Assembly: GCA_036703275.1 (NCBI GenBank)
Contig: DATNPK010000111.1
Span: forward strand, 1 to 64,000
Origin: Coleofasciculaceae cyanobacterium
GTDB taxonomy: Bacteria > Cyanobacteriota > Cyanobacteriia > Cyanobacteriales > Xenococcaceae
Length of the DNA: 64,000 nucleotides
Direction of reading: 5' to 3'
Part shown: piece after piece, positions 18,632-28,329 of the stretch
Numbering within the stretch: position 1 is the first letter of the stretch
Layout of the letters: each line of letters starts with the position of its first letter
The notes under the pieces: model-generated
Told to the model about the DNA's origin: nothing
Databases searched by the model: none
Seen by the model: the letters and a program-made list of their open reading frames with translations, nothing else
Program-made: the position numbers and the translations under genes

Positions 18632-19603
18632 CTAAACCAACTTGAGGTTAGGATAATAAGCCAGAATATCATCAGAAGACAAAGTATCTCCCTCTGCTTG
18701 TGGTGTCCAAAGGATTTCTACGGCTAATAAGCGATCGCTACCAAGGCTACCAATCTGCTGTAGGCTGTTGCGCATATCACTCTCGCCGTTAATTTCGGGT
18801 AAATTAAGGCTACCAGTTGCACCAACAATTACTGTAGCGATAATATATTCCCCAGAATCACCTTCTTTTAATTGAATCGCACCTTCAGCTGTTTCACCCC
18901 CCAAAGCTTTCTGCGTTTCGTTGCTAATTGCGTTATCTACATTAGTTAAGGTTTCGCTACTAAACTTACTGCGCTCTGTCAGAGCCAACTGATTAAACTT
19001 AGCTTCTGCTGCCTCTAAGCTCGCTTGCTGCGAGTTTGTCGCACCATAAACCCAATATTCGGGGTGTCGTAGTAAAGCCAAAGTTGCTTCTTGTAATACA
19101 GTAGCTCTTCCTGAAGCAGAACTAGTGTCGGCTGTCATAGCCAGACGATTTAATTCAGGCTGCAATTCACGAGCATTAGCTAGTAAACCTACCTGAACTT
19201 GAGCCACAGTTACTTTAGAGCTGTTACCATAGCCAGACTCTTCGCCAACTCCTGCATTGCGGAAGCTGCGCACTAAAAAGTTAGCAATAGCAAAGAAAAT
19301 CAAAATCGAGAATAAACCGCCACCACCATAGCCGACAAAGGGAAGTAGAAAGGGAAAGCCAAAACCGCCACCACCGTAGCCGTAGCCATAGCCCCGGCCA
19401 TAGCCACCACCATAACCACCGCCACGGGGTGTAGAATAGCTGCGAGAAGGAGCGCGGAATGAACCACCACCAATTCTCCCACCTGTACGGGCAGCCATAG
19501 CATCACCCGCATTGCCCAAGACAAGAACGCAGACTAAGATCAGGGCAACAATAGAGTTGAGCCAGTATTTGGACCAAGAATTTCGTTTAAAAATCATTTT
19601 CAT
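18632..19603 (-). CDS. DUF1517 (TPM-like) membrane protein
   Basis: 323 residues. A signal-anchor helix at about 15-37 is followed by a low-complexity Gly/Tyr/Arg segment (PRGGGYGGGYGRGYGYGYGG, residues 59-78). A second hydrophobic helix is near 95-112, and then a globular domain of the DUF1517 family (AQVQVGLLANARELQPELNRLA). Relatives occur in cyanobacteria and plastid inner envelopes. No activity is established. The Gly-rich repeats make alternative frames look open; they are shadows. It is 45 bases downstream of thiS on the same strand, but a role in thiamine synthesis is not implied. Confidence 0.85.
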   Translation of the reverse strand: MKMIFKRNSWSKYWLNSIVALILVCVLVLGNAGDAMAARTGGRIGGGSFRAPSRSYSTPRGGGYGGGYGRGYGYGYGGGGFGFPFLLPFVGYGGGGLFSILIFFAIANFLVRSFRNAGVGEESGYGNSSKVTVAQVQVGLLANARELQPELNRLAMTADTSSASGRATVLQEATLALLRHPEYWVYGATNSQQASLEAAEAKFNQLALTERSKFSSETLTNVDNAISNETQKALGGETAEGAIQLKEGDSGEYIIATVIVGATGSLNLPEINGESDMRNSLQQIGSLGSDRLLAVEILWTPQAEGDTLSSDDILAYYPNLKLV

Positions 19604-19648
19604 AAGTTGTTCAGTTAATTGTATGTTTAAGCTTTAGAATGTTGATGT

Positions 19649-19870
19649 TTAACCACCACCAACAATCGTGACAATTTCCAAGCGATCGCCCGTTTGCATT
19701 TGAGTATCCGCCCAATATTGACGATGTAGAATTTCCCCGTTATATTCGATCGCGATTAAACGAGAGTTGAAACCTAACTGAGTTAATAACTCTGGTAAAG
19801 CAATTTGAGCTACGCAGGTATGAGTTTCTCCGTTGACCTGTATTTTTATTTTATTAGCTGCATTTATCAT
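19649..19870 (-). CDS. thiS: Sulfur carrier protein ThiS
   Basis: 73 residues with the ubiquitin-like beta-grasp pattern (IKIQVNGETHTC at the start, GDRLEIVTIVGGG at the end). The C-terminus ends in Gly-Gly-Gly: ThiS is normally adenylated and thiocarboxylated on a terminal Gly-Gly, so one extra Gly is present here. It donates sulfur to ThiG for the thiazole of thiamine. It follows thiE after 24 bases on the same strand and is probably co-transcribed. ThiG and ThiF are not in this window. Confidence 0.92.
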   Translation of the reverse strand: MINAANKIKIQVNGETHTCVAQIALPELLTQLGFNSRLIAIEYNGEILHRQYWADTQMQTGDRLEIVTIVGGG

Positions 19871-19894
19871 AGATCTAGCTGAGCCTTGGGGTAA

Positions 19895-20908
19895 TTACCG
19901 TCTAATTAATTGGGATAAAAACTGGCGGGTAACTTGGGTTGGTTGCTCTGCTTGCATAATAGCGCGAACCACTGCTACCCTTTGTGCGCCTGTAGTTAGA
20001 ACTGCATTGATATTATTAAGATCGATTCCGCCAATCGCAAACCAGGGAACAGGACATTTAGCTTTTACATAGTCAATATATTCCATCCCTACTGCTGCCT
20101 TACCTAGCTTCGTCGGAGTCTCGTAAAACGGTCCTACTCCTACGTAATCAGCCCGTTCAGCGATTGCTTTATTCAATTCTTGTTTATTAGTAGTTGAACG
20201 ACCAACAATTTTATGAGTTCCTAAAATTTCGCGAGCAAAAGTCACTGGTGCATCATGTTGCCCTAAATGAACTCCGTCCGCATCTACCGCCAGAGCTATA
20301 TCTACTCGATCGTTAACAATAAATAAAGCATTATATTGATGGCATAGCTGACATAGCTGATGAGCTTTTTCAAGGCGATCGCTGTCTTTGCCTTCTTTAT
20401 CGCGATATTGGACTAAACTTAGACCACCTTTGAGCGCAGCCTCTACTACCTTGAGAATTTCTGGTTCGGGCGAAGTTACCAGATATAAAGGCGCATTGTG
20501 TAGCTGCTGATGACGATAATTATTGAATAGACTGCTTTCAATGGTATAAACACGGTAACGTAGCTGTTTACAGGCGATCGCCATCTTTGGCTCATAAAGC
20601 TTACTATATTCTTCTAATACTCTCAAGGCTTCTTGCGAGCGACATAAATTTGCCTGAAGCAACTGTTCGATACTCTCTCTTACTTCTTCTTGGGGATGGG
20701 ATAAATCTGTCCCCACATCACCAGGAGTATCTCTCGCCTGACGCAACTCCCAGCTATGCCACTGGGCTAATTCTTGGCGGATCTGCTTACATTCCTCTGC
20801 TAGGGGTTGGTGGTTCAAGCCTAGACGACACCACTCCTCTATAATCCTTAATCCTTCTCTGGCGCGATCGAGATTAGCATCTAAAATTCGGTAAATAGCT
20901 TTTTTCAT
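19895..20908 (-). CDS. thiE: Thiamine-phosphate synthase, cyanobacterial long form
   Basis: Joins hydroxymethylpyrimidine diphosphate and thiazole phosphate to give thiamine phosphate. 337 residues: an N-terminal helical domain of about 140 residues (ILDANLDRAREGLRIIEEWC) found only in cyanobacterial enzymes, then the TIM-barrel ThiE domain. Visible catalytic elements are LVQYRDKEG, LFIVNDRVDIALAVDADGVHLGQHD, IVGRSTTNKQE and FAIGGIDLNNI. No TPP riboswitch is apparent in the 300 bases upstream. It is followed by thiS. Confidence 0.94.
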   Translation of the reverse strand: MKKAIYRILDANLDRAREGLRIIEEWCRLGLNHQPLAEECKQIRQELAQWHSWELRQARDTPGDVGTDLSHPQEEVRESIEQLLQANLCRSQEALRVLEEYSKLYEPKMAIACKQLRYRVYTIESSLFNNYRHQQLHNAPLYLVTSPEPEILKVVEAALKGGLSLVQYRDKEGKDSDRLEKAHQLCQLCHQYNALFIVNDRVDIALAVDADGVHLGQHDAPVTFAREILGTHKIVGRSTTNKQELNKAIAERADYVGVGPFYETPTKLGKAAVGMEYIDYVKAKCPVPWFAIGGIDLNNINAVLTTGAQRVAVVRAIMQAEQPTQVTRQFLSQLIRR

Positions 20909-21459
20909 TAACTTAACTTAGAGCTAATATTTTTACTTCTATAAAACCACACTGCATCTGGTTTTAAAACAACGAGACAGTCTGTGATACTAGCTTACAG
21001 TCTGACAACCCCTAAAAAAAGTCCCAGAAACATTAATAATTTCTAACCGCGATCAATCAATATTTGTCTGAGATCCCTAATTAGCTTTAAGTTACGTAAT
21101 TTTACTGTTTAATAATTCCCAAATAATTCCCAAATTTCTCAAAAGTTACCGTTGCCAATTCTATTTTGAGCGATTATGATTGTCCTGGAAAATAACCTAA
21201 GTATTTTCTCTTAAATGATTTTACTTAGATCGATTCAGTGCCAATGACAATTAAAGCTGTAGAGGAACAAGTATCGACGTTAATGCAACCATAAACACAA
21301 CTCAGACTAAGTATCTTTTGGCAAGTAAATCGCGCTTCCATATCAAGAAAGCTAAATTTTGGCTCTAACTCGTTGATTACATTGACTGGGATTAAAGACT
21401 GGGACTTGAAAGACACTAATTACTAATCTTTTATTCCTAATTTTTTATTTACTGCAACT
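20909..21459. other. Intergenic region, no convincing gene
   Basis: 551 bases between thiE and the glycosyltransferase remnant. It presumably holds the thiE promoter. A 63-codon frame on the minus strand (21225-21416) opens with GTG and has no recognisable homology, so I leave it uncalled. AATAATTCCCAAATAATTCCC near 21110-21135 is a short imperfect tandem. No structured RNA was recognised. Confidence 0.45.
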
Positions 21460-21560
21460 ATGTCTCTAAAATTACCGTTAGTTTCCATAATTATTTCTGC
21501 TTACGATGAAACAAGGTATTTGCCACTGACAATAGATAGCATTCTGCAACAAACTTGTCC

Positions 21561-21598
21561 TAATTTTTAAGTTTTAATTTTTAAGTTTTAATTTTTAG
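21561..21598. repeat. 14-bp AT-rich tandem repeat
   Basis: Unit TAATTTTTAAGTTT, two full copies and a partial third. It lies exactly between the two pieces of the broken glycosyltransferase and may mark the deletion endpoint. Confidence 0.75.
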
Positions 21599-21614
21599 TA
21601 ATCACTATCAGTTT

Positions 21615-22037
21615 ATGACGATCGCTGAACCATTAGTTTGCTGTCGAAAATTTTCCGAAGCCAACGCCAAAAATTGGCCAATTATCGAGACAGATTTACA
21701 AACAACCATCGAACAAGCTTATCAGAATGCACCACCCGATTTAATACGGCTAAAACCACGTAGCTATGCTGATGCCAGCCTCTATCTAGCCAAAAGGGTT
21801 CTACATGACAAACTAGATCTTGCTATTGCTAACAACTATTGCCACCAAGCTTTAGAACACGCTCCATTAATCAGCTTGTCTTCAGAATTTTTGAGGATAC
21901 GTTTAAAAATTATAATTTGGCACTATTTAAACAGCGATCGCTATAGTCGTTTACTACTGTTAATTCAAGCTGCTCAACGTTTTTTTGAAGCAACTATCAA
22001 CCAGATTAAAAAATATGGTCATAGCCTACTCAACTAG
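21615..22037 (+). CDS. C-terminal fragment of a family 2 glycosyltransferase
   Basis: A 140-residue frame that can still be translated from ATG 21615. It lacks the GT-A nucleotide-sugar site; only the helical C-terminal region typical of cyanobacterial GT2 enzymes is left (QTTIEQAYQNAPPDLIRLK, FLRIRLKIIIWHYL). Expression would give a catalytically empty helical protein. I regard it as part of the pseudogene at 21460-22037, but list it because its frame is intact and could be annotated as hypothetical. Confidence 0.5.
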   Translation: MTIAEPLVCCRKFSEANAKNWPIIETDLQTTIEQAYQNAPPDLIRLKPRSYADASLYLAKRVLHDKLDLAIANNYCHQALEHAPLISLSSEFLRIRLKIIIWHYLNSDRYSRLLLLIQAAQRFFEATINQIKKYGHSLLN

Positions 22038-22100
22038 ATCCTGAATTAAGCAACGTCAGATCGCTTCTTACCTCTTACTCGAACAGCGAGGAATTAGACA

Positions 22101-23255
22101 TTGTATAAAATTGTATTAATCCATCCTAATGCGGGAATTAATTGGAAAGGAAACTCAGAAATTTTGGCCGTCGAATTAGCTCGTCGCTTAGATAATTATT
22201 TTGAAGTGGAATTACTTAGCGGTGCAGAATGCGGTTCTTTTAGTCATCCAATTAAATCAATTAATCGTAGTAACGTTTCAAGTTTGGCTCGTCATTGTCT
22301 AATTTCAGGTATTTTACGTAGATGGGTGAAGCATCCCGAAATAGCGATCGAACATTTAACCAGCTTTTTGCCCTGCATATCATATTTGCTAAAAAAACCT
22401 GCCGATTTAATTTTTCCCCAAAATGACTATGGTGGTTTATTTGTAGCTACTTGCATCAGAGCAATTAAAGGTACGCCAATTCTGTTTACCGAACACAATG
22501 GTCTTTTGGACCAAGGGAGATATCTAGAACGTAATTTAACTCTACAGCCCGATCGCTTGATTGCCCTTAATCCTGAAGTAGCTGAATACGCTCGTCGTCT
22601 AGCTCCTCGTCAAGCAGTGAGCGTCATTCCTTATGGTGTTGATGCTACTGAATTCTCCCCCGAAGGCAAAGCGATTATGACTGGCTTACCAAAACCAACT
22701 ATAATCTGTGTTGCTTCATTAAATCGTGATGATAATCAAAGAATTGAACTAACTATCAAAGCTGTCGCCAATTTACCCCAGGCTAGCTTGTTAATTTGCG
22801 GTGAAGGTGCTGATCGAGAGTATTTTCAGGATTTGGGCGATCGCCTTTTAAGCCCAGAACGATTTCAAATTAGAACCTTTGCCTATGCTCAAATGCCACA
22901 AGTTTACCGAAGTGCCAATCTCTTTACCTCTGCTTCAAGACAAGAATCTCGCGGACTCAAATATATTGAGGCAATGGCTTGTGGTCTACCTGTTGTAGCT
23001 ACCGATGATTCTGTTCGTCGCTACTTAATCGGCAACGGAGGTACAACTTGTGATGTTACCAACCTGGATGCTTATAGCAAATCTCTAAAAAATACTTTAG
23101 AGCGACAATGGTATCAACAACGACCGCGACAAAATGCTTTGAGATTTAGTTGGCAAGGAATTACTCTGCTTTATTATCAAGCAGTTCTTAAAACTATCAC
23201 CAGGCAGAATAAAAATCTTGTTTACTTAAATCGAAACCACTCGTTAAAACAATAA
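22101..23255 (+). CDS. Family 4 glycosyltransferase
   Basis: 384 residues of GT-B fold. The N-terminal Rossmann half starts MYKIVLIHPNAGINWKG. The donor-binding half has SVIPYGVDATEFSPEG, the strand TIICVASLNRDDNQ, LICGEGADREYFQ, and the diagnostic SRQESRGLKYIEAMACGLPVVATD. The last corresponds to the EX7E motif of retaining GT4 enzymes. The start is TTG at 22101; no better ATG lies near. It likely adds a sugar to a cell-surface polysaccharide or glycolipid. The upstream glycosyltransferase is broken, so the original pathway may be impaired. It converges with gltS, only three bases away. Confidence 0.85.
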   Translation: MYKIVLIHPNAGINWKGNSEILAVELARRLDNYFEVELLSGAECGSFSHPIKSINRSNVSSLARHCLISGILRRWVKHPEIAIEHLTSFLPCISYLLKKPADLIFPQNDYGGLFVATCIRAIKGTPILFTEHNGLLDQGRYLERNLTLQPDRLIALNPEVAEYARRLAPRQAVSVIPYGVDATEFSPEGKAIMTGLPKPTIICVASLNRDDNQRIELTIKAVANLPQASLLICGEGADREYFQDLGDRLLSPERFQIRTFAYAQMPQVYRSANLFTSASRQESRGLKYIEAMACGLPVVATDDSVRRYLIGNGGTTCDVTNLDAYSKSLKNTLERQWYQQRPRQNALRFSWQGITLLYYQAVLKTITRQNKNLVYLNRNHSLKQ

Positions 23256-23258
23256 ACT

Positions 23259-24737
23259 TTATCTGATTATTGTTGTTGATAATTCTGCTGCTGTCGCCTG
23301 TTCTTCCTGTAGCTTTTTAACAGTTCGTTTGCAGTTAATAATGCCAAAGATCAGCCAAAAAGCTAATAATCCAGTGGTTAAAAATAAAATTGAAACTGAG
23401 CCAAATCTGACAATTAGAGCTGGAGCTGCTGCGGTAAATAAACCGCCACCAACGATAGGTTCAAAAAATAATTGTTTGTAACCAAAGCTCTCAAAAGCTC
23501 CTGTACTATTATCTGGGTCAACCATCCGAATCAAGAGAATACCTGTAGCAGTTACCCCCATTGACTGCCCCATATCTCCAATGCCACGTTCAAACCAATA
23601 GACAGGTAAAATGCGAGGCGCAAGATAGACAAAGACAAGAACATTCCAGGCAATACCGACAATTGATAGTGTGAGAAACACGCCGATATTAGCTCCTAAG
23701 ACCGCTAAGTTAATTGAAGCTAAAGCAGTTACTATGAGAAGATCGAGGGCAACACCCGCAATTCTTTCCTGTAGTCTTCTCATAATCAATACATCGAGGT
23801 CAAAACGCTTCATTACTACTTGAATAATAATCCCGCCAATTAAAGCCATAGGAAATAAAGGCACCGCCCCAGCAAGCTCTAAACCACTCCTGCCCCAGGT
23901 AGCCGACTCAATTAAGGTTAAAATTTCTAGAATTATCCAACCAATAGCAATCGCCATCCCTGTAAACCCAAAGTTAAGGGATAAAGGATCGATTAAAAAA
24001 TTTCGCATCAATCGCGCTCTTTTCGCCAGTACGCTGCTGGGTTCTGTAGGTGCTGTCTCTTGAAACTGAGCATCGCCACTGTCTACGGGTTCAGGTTCAG
24101 ATTCAATATAGCCTTTTTGCCGACCCCAATGAGCTAATGCCGTACCAAATATTATCCCTGAAACAATACCTACAGTAGCTAGACCCAGTGCCAGATCTCC
24201 TCCTTCAGGAAAACCTAACTCAGTTAAAGTATCTACCATCCCTCCTGCCGTACCATGTCCTCCTTCAAAACCAATTTCAATCAAAGCTCCAGCTATAGGA
24301 TTGATTCCAAATATGGGGGTAAGAATGAACAAGACAACTGAAATACCGATTACGTATTGTCCCCAAGCTAAAGTTTGACCAAAGGCAACCTGAGGAGCAG
24401 TTTTGCGCCAGATTTCTTTCGGATTGGGAATGTGTTCTCCTAAAAATAATGCTGCAAAAACAATATTAATAAATACTCCAGGGGATTGCGACCAAACTTC
24501 TTGCATCTCTTCTGGAAATAAACCTCCAGCAAGATAAGAGTTTGGGTTTGCTCCTAAACTTACTGCGATCGCTCCCAAAGTTCCCGTTCCCAGTAGTAAG
24601 GCGATCGCCCCTGCGATAATCGATTCAGGTATATAAAGTGTTTGTAGCAACCTAATTTTATGTTTGATAAATCTTGCCATTATTAGCAGAATCCCTACTA
24701 CAATAAAGGCAAATAAAACATTAAGTAAATTAAACAT
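23259..24737 (-). CDS. gltS: Sodium/glutamate symporter, GltS family
   Basis: 492 residues with about ten to twelve membrane helices in two inverted halves. Each half has a glycine-rich re-entrant segment: IGFEGGHGTAGGMVDTL in the first, RGIGDMGQSMGVTATGILLIRMVDP in the second. This is the GltS (ESS) family architecture for Na+-coupled glutamate uptake. A hydrophilic loop of about 40 residues (QKGYIESEPEPVDSGDAQF) separates the halves. The protein is somewhat longer than the E. coli one (401). Substrate is inferred from the family; other dicarboxylates are possible. Confidence 0.85.
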   Translation of the reverse strand: MFNLLNVLFAFIVVGILLIMARFIKHKIRLLQTLYIPESIIAGAIALLLGTGTLGAIAVSLGANPNSYLAGGLFPEEMQEVWSQSPGVFINIVFAALFLGEHIPNPKEIWRKTAPQVAFGQTLAWGQYVIGISVVLFILTPIFGINPIAGALIEIGFEGGHGTAGGMVDTLTELGFPEGGDLALGLATVGIVSGIIFGTALAHWGRQKGYIESEPEPVDSGDAQFQETAPTEPSSVLAKRARLMRNFLIDPLSLNFGFTGMAIAIGWIILEILTLIESATWGRSGLELAGAVPLFPMALIGGIIIQVVMKRFDLDVLIMRRLQERIAGVALDLLIVTALASINLAVLGANIGVFLTLSIVGIAWNVLVFVYLAPRILPVYWFERGIGDMGQSMGVTATGILLIRMVDPDNSTGAFESFGYKQLFFEPIVGGGLFTAAAPALIVRFGSVSILFLTTGLLAFWLIFGIINCKRTVKKLQEEQATAAELSTTIIR

Positions 24738-25178
24738 TAGTTATTTATAATATTTGGGATTTATTATTAAAACTTATTTGATTGCCGCTTAAAGTTTCTG
24801 TAATTAAAATCACTTTAATTATCAACAGACTTTCGTATGCTGACCAATTATTAGAAATTATTATGTTAGTAGAGTATTTAGCTACAAACATTTATTCAAC
24901 TATATTAGACCTAATTTCTATAGCAAAAATTGTTTATTTCTGGAGCTATATTATTAGCAGTAGCTGAAAACTAAATAATTCTTGCTATCTACAAAATGCC
25001 GTTCAAATATTAATGGCATCAGATTAGGTTTTGCCTAACGCTGATGCCACTTCAAATATTATTTAACTTATATATTTAAGGTCTTTATATTTGCCGACCT
25101 CATTTAAACCTAAAAGTATATTCTCAGATTTTAGCAAAATATTTTTATTTCCTAATGTTTTCTTTATATTTTCCTCAA
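24738..25178. other. Intergenic region with one hairpin
   Basis: 441 bases between gltS and the YqeG gene, both on the minus strand. The only structure is an inverted repeat: TGGCATCAG (25014-25022) pairs with CTGATGCCA (25041-25049), with an inner TTAGG/CCTAA. It may terminate the YqeG transcript, although no U-run follows. Two short frames here have non-ATG or low-complexity composition and are not supported as genes. Confidence 0.5.
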
Positions 25179-25727
25179 TCAAGAATTATTACCTTTTATT
25201 ACGTCGCTCGAATTTTTTGCCAAGGACACGCCAAGTAGTTGAGAAAGCCAAATCTCAAAATCTCGAATTGGGTGAGAACGAACTGCAACTATCGGATCGA
25301 TCATCGGCTCAACTAAAATTGTAAACATTCCCAAACGGTTTCCCGCTAAAACATCGGTAAACAAGCGATCGCCTACCATAGCAACCTGTTCTTGAGACAA
25401 ATTCATCGCTGTTGCTGCTTGCTTTAGTTTACGACGAGAAGGCTTTCTAGCAGCCGAGAGAAAGGGTAAATCAAGTGACTGAGCAATTTTATCAATACGA
25501 GAATAGCTAATATTATTACTTACCAACCAAATAGGAGTATTTTGTCTAATCTCCGCGATCCAGTGCTGTAATTCATTAGAAATTTCTTTCTGTTTAAAAG
25601 GCACTAGTGTTTCGTCTACATCTAGTATTAACCCACGAATATTTCGTTCACTCAACATTTGTGGCGTTAAATCAAAAATAGTGCCTTCTAAAATCAAATT
25701 TGGCTGTAGTAAGCTAATTAAAGACAT
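25179..25727 (-). CDS. YqeG-family HAD-type phosphatase
   Basis: 182 residues of the HAD IIIA superfamily. Motif I is LILDVDETLVPF (catalytic Asp36 and Asp38), motif II PIWLVSNN, motif III about the Lys-rich PSRRKLKQA, and motif IV MVGDRLFTDVLAGNRLGM. YqeG-type enzymes include phosphatidylglycerophosphate phosphatase relatives in cyanobacteria and plants, so a role in phosphatidylglycerol synthesis is possible but not shown. No signal peptide. It stands alone on its strand. Family call is firm; substrate is not. Confidence 0.88.
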   Translation of the reverse strand: MSLISLLQPNLILEGTIFDLTPQMLSERNIRGLILDVDETLVPFKQKEISNELQHWIAEIRQNTPIWLVSNNISYSRIDKIAQSLDLPFLSAARKPSRRKLKQAATAMNLSQEQVAMVGDRLFTDVLAGNRLGMFTILVEPMIDPIVAVRSHPIRDFEIWLSQLLGVSLAKNSSDVIKGNNS

Positions 25728-25973
25728 GATATAAAAATAAAAAACAATAAATCATTGCTCAACGGAGACTATCTTAGCGATTTAAACCGAAGTTTTGGTA
25801 AATTCCATTCTTTCATAAATAAACAATAGTATTTGAGAAAATAGCACAAGTACGATTAGATATAAGTATTTAGTCAGTTAAGTTCTGTGTACTGCGAACA
25901 GAACAACCTAAAGAAAAGATATATTGTTAAAATTAGTAAAGAGACAAAAAATTTTAAATAAGTTATTAGAACT

Positions 25974-27137
25974 ATGGGTCGTATTGGAGTTTTGCTACTC
26001 AATCTCGGCGGACCCGATAAAATCGAAGATGTCCGTCCTTTTCTGTACAATTTGTTTTCCGATCCTGAGATTATCAGGTTACCTATTAAAGGCTTACAAA
26101 AACCATTAGCCTGGATGATTTCGAGTTTGAGAGCTAAGACATCTCAGGAAAACTATTTAGAAATTGGTGGTGGCTCTCCTCTACGAGAAATAACTGAGGC
26201 GCAGGCAGATGCTTTACAAAGCCAGCTCCAGTCAATGGGTTACGATGCCAAAATTTACATTGGAATGCGCTACTGGCATCCCTTTACTGAAGAAGCGATC
26301 GCTCAAATAAAAAGCGATGGTATCAAAGAAGTAGTCGTTCTTCCCCTTTATCCTCAATTTTCGATTAGCACTAGTGGTTCGAGCTTCCGCGTTTTAGAAG
26401 AAATGTGGTCAACAGACCCGGTCTTGCAAGAAGTAGGGTATACCATCGTCCCTGACTGGTATGAAAACCCTGGCTATCTGCAATCAATGGCAGATCTTAT
26501 TAGCCAAGAGCTAGAAAAATTCCCTAATCCTAATAAAGCTCATGTGTTTTTTAGTGCCCATGGCGTCCCAGTGAGCTACGTCGAGGAAGCAGGAGATCCT
26601 TACAAGCAGCAGATTGAAGAATGCACTCGCTTAATAATGCAAACTCTTGGTCGCACAAATCATTACACTCTGGCATATCAAAGTAAAGTAGGACCCGTAG
26701 AGTGGCTTCAGCCTTACACTGACGATGCTCTTATAGAACTAGGAGAACAAGGAATCAAAGATTTAGCTGTAGTACCGATCAGCTTTGTTTCTGAACATAT
26801 CGAAACATTACAGGAAATTGACATAGAATACCGCGAAGTAGCCGAATCAGCGGGCATCGAGAATTTCTATCGTGTTCCTGCGTTGAATGTTCATCCTGGC
26901 TTTATTGATTCTCTGGCAAATATAGTCGTCGATTCTTTAGACTCTCCTTCTTGCTCTTTTGCCGATGTAATTCATCCCAAGAAAAACATGAAAATGTATC
27001 CTCAAGAGAAGTGGCAATGGGGCTTGACAACCGCAGCTGAAGTTTGGAATGGGCGTTTAGCAATGCTAGGCTTTCTTGGTTTGTTGGTAGAGTTGCTTAG
27101 TGGTAGCGGTCCTTTACACATGGTTGGCATACTGTAG
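25974..27137 (+). CDS. hemH: Ferrochelatase with C-terminal CAB-like domain
   Basis: Inserts Fe2+ into protoporphyrin IX, the last step of protoheme synthesis. 387 residues. The catalytic domain (about 1-320) has [15 protein letters not shown] at the start and the active-site histidine in FFSAHGVP near residue 195. A linker leads to a single membrane helix (about 357-380) beginning [10 protein letters not shown], the chlorophyll-binding signature of Hlip/CAB proteins. This tail occurs only in cyanobacterial and plastid ferrochelatases and couples activity to chlorophyll supply. The start is ATG 25974. It is followed at once by a terminator, so it is monocistronic. Confidence 0.96.
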   Translation: MGRIGVLLLNLGGPDKIEDVRPFLYNLFSDPEIIRLPIKGLQKPLAWMISSLRAKTSQENYLEIGGGSPLREITEAQADALQSQLQSMGYDAKIYIGMRYWHPFTEEAIAQIKSDGIKEVVVLPLYPQFSISTSGSSFRVLEEMWSTDPVLQEVGYTIVPDWYENPGYLQSMADLISQELEKFPNPNKAHVFFSAHGVPVSYVEEAGDPYKQQIEECTRLIMQTLGRTNHYTLAYQSKVGPVEWLQPYTDDALIELGEQGIKDLAVVPISFVSEHIETLQEIDIEYREVAESAGIENFYRVPALNVHPGFIDSLANIVVDSLDSPSCSFADVIHPKKNMKMYPQEKWQWGLTTAAEVWNGRLAMLGFLGLLVELLSGSGPLHMVGIL

Positions 27138-27184
27138 AAAATATTTGGCTCAGATATTGGCTCAAAGCCAAATATTTTCTTTTG
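27137..27184 (+). terminator. Terminator of hemH
   Basis: A 14-bp inverted repeat, GAAAATATTTGGCT (27137-27150) and AGCCAAATATTTTC (27166-27179), followed by TTTTGCTTTT. It begins at the last base of the hemH stop codon. Confidence 0.88.
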
Positions 27185-27357
27185 CTTTTCGATTAAAAAT
27201 CACGGCAATTTTTAATTTCAACTGTCTAGCAAGATTCAAGATTAAATTTTGTAGTCTAAATTTTGAGTTTTGGATTAAACATCAGCTAACTATTTCCAGA
27301 GCAATTATTAAACAAATTCAGTTGAAGGTTGAGTTATTGACAATTTTAATATGCAAT

Positions 27358-27392
27358 AAAAAAGATTCATTATTGATAATGAATCTTTTTTT
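27358..27392. terminator. Bidirectional terminator downstream of rpe
   Basis: AAAAAAGATTCATTA (27358-27372), loop TTGA, TAATGAATCTTTTTTT. The A-run and T-run make it work on both strands. It lies 64 bases past the rpe stop and is probably its terminator. The bases between it and the hemH terminator hold no gene. Confidence 0.85.
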
Positions 27393-27455
27393 AATCTCTA
27401 TTAATTTATTGGCTCAAGCTATAACCCGCTCGAAACCTAATAAATCGCCAAACTT

Positions 27456-28151
27456 TTAAGCAGTAGCAAATTCAGGTTGAGAACGTTTGCTGTTGCGAAT
27501 GCCTTCAATTGCTTCGGCATAATCTGGAGCTTTAAATACCGCAGAACCAGCAACGATCGCATTAGCACCAGCTTCCAAAACTTGCCAAGTATTGTTGGGT
27601 TTGAGCCCACCATCAACTTCGATCCAAGGATCTAATCCTTTCTCATCACACATTTGACGCAATTTCGCTACTTTTTCTACCATTTCAGGAATAAAGCTTT
27701 GACCGCCAAAACCAGGGTTAACGCTCATGATTAAAATCAGATCGCAAAGAGGCAAGGCATACTCGATTAAAGACAAAGGAGTAGCAGGATTTAATACTAC
27801 ACCAGCTTGTTTACCTAACTCACGAATCTGACCTAAAGTACGGTGTAAATGAGGCGAAGCGTTGTGTTCTGCATGAACAGAAATAATGTCTGCTCCAGCT
27901 TTAGCAAACTCTTCAACATACTTTTCTGGTTCGACGATCATCAAATGAACATCTAATGGTTTCTTAGTATGAGGTCGAACCGCTTTGACGATCATTGGGC
28001 CAATAGTAATGTTAGGCACAAATCTACCGTCCATTACATCAATATGAATCCAATCTGCACCAGCTCGATCTATAGCTTCAATTTCTTCACCCAAACGGCT
28101 AAAGTCTGCTGACAAAATTGAGGGGGAAATAACAGTTTTTTTATTAGTCAT
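27456..28151 (-). CDS. rpe: Ribulose-phosphate 3-epimerase
   Basis: Interconverts ribulose-5-phosphate and xylulose-5-phosphate in the Calvin cycle and pentose phosphate pathway. A 231-residue TIM barrel. The metal-binding His/Asp are seen in [19 protein letters not shown] and DVHLMI, and the second catalytic Asp in [26 protein letters not shown] and AIVAGSAVF form the phosphate site. Length and motifs are normal. It stands alone with its own terminator. Confidence 0.96.
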   Translation of the reverse strand: MTNKKTVISPSILSADFSRLGEEIEAIDRAGADWIHIDVMDGRFVPNITIGPMIVKAVRPHTKKPLDVHLMIVEPEKYVEEFAKAGADIISVHAEHNASPHLHRTLGQIRELGKQAGVVLNPATPLSLIEYALPLCDLILIMSVNPGFGGQSFIPEMVEKVAKLRQMCDEKGLDPWIEVDGGLKPNNTWQVLEAGANAIVAGSAVFKAPDYAEAIEGIRNSKRSQPEFATA

Positions 28152-28329
28152 AAAGTTTTTTTTTCTAATTTTTGTATTGAGTGTAACAAATTTTTATCTA
28201 TTTAATTAATAAGATATCATGTTTTTTCCTTTTAAAGAGTGTAGGTAAAACTAATATATTTTATTTACTTAGATCGGTGGTTAAATTTAGTTGACAAAAA
28301 TTTAATCAATTAGAGTAAAAAATTACGAT

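Larger units (their letters stand above)
21460..22037 (+). pseudogene. Family 2 glycosyltransferase with the middle deleted
   Basis: Two separated pieces of one gene type. Codons from ATG 21460 read MSLKLPLVSIIISAYDETRY and go on to a stop at 21568-21570. This is the exact beginning of a GT2 enzyme (36 residues). After an AT-rich repeat, the frame 21615-22037 carries the C-terminal part (NWPIIETDLQTTIEQAYQNAP, SYADASLYLAKRVL) seen at the end of cyanobacterial GT2 proteins. The catalytic centre, some 180-200 residues, is missing. The intact GT4 gene follows, so this was probably a polysaccharide locus. Confidence 0.62.

Noticed and set aside
20909-21100. TPP riboswitch upstream of thiE
   Set aside because: The conserved CTGAGA and ACC-TGAT-CTGG segments are not present.
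21225-21416. 63-codon frame on the minus strand
   Set aside because: Opens with GTG, no Shine-Dalgarno, no recognisable family; possible but unsupported.
24782-25324. Two short plus-strand frames in and beyond the gltS-YqeG gap
   Set aside because: Low-complexity, non-ATG start in one case, overlap with the YqeG 3' end in the other.
27100-27459. 119-codon plus-strand frame after hemH
   Set aside because: Runs through two terminators and has no domain.
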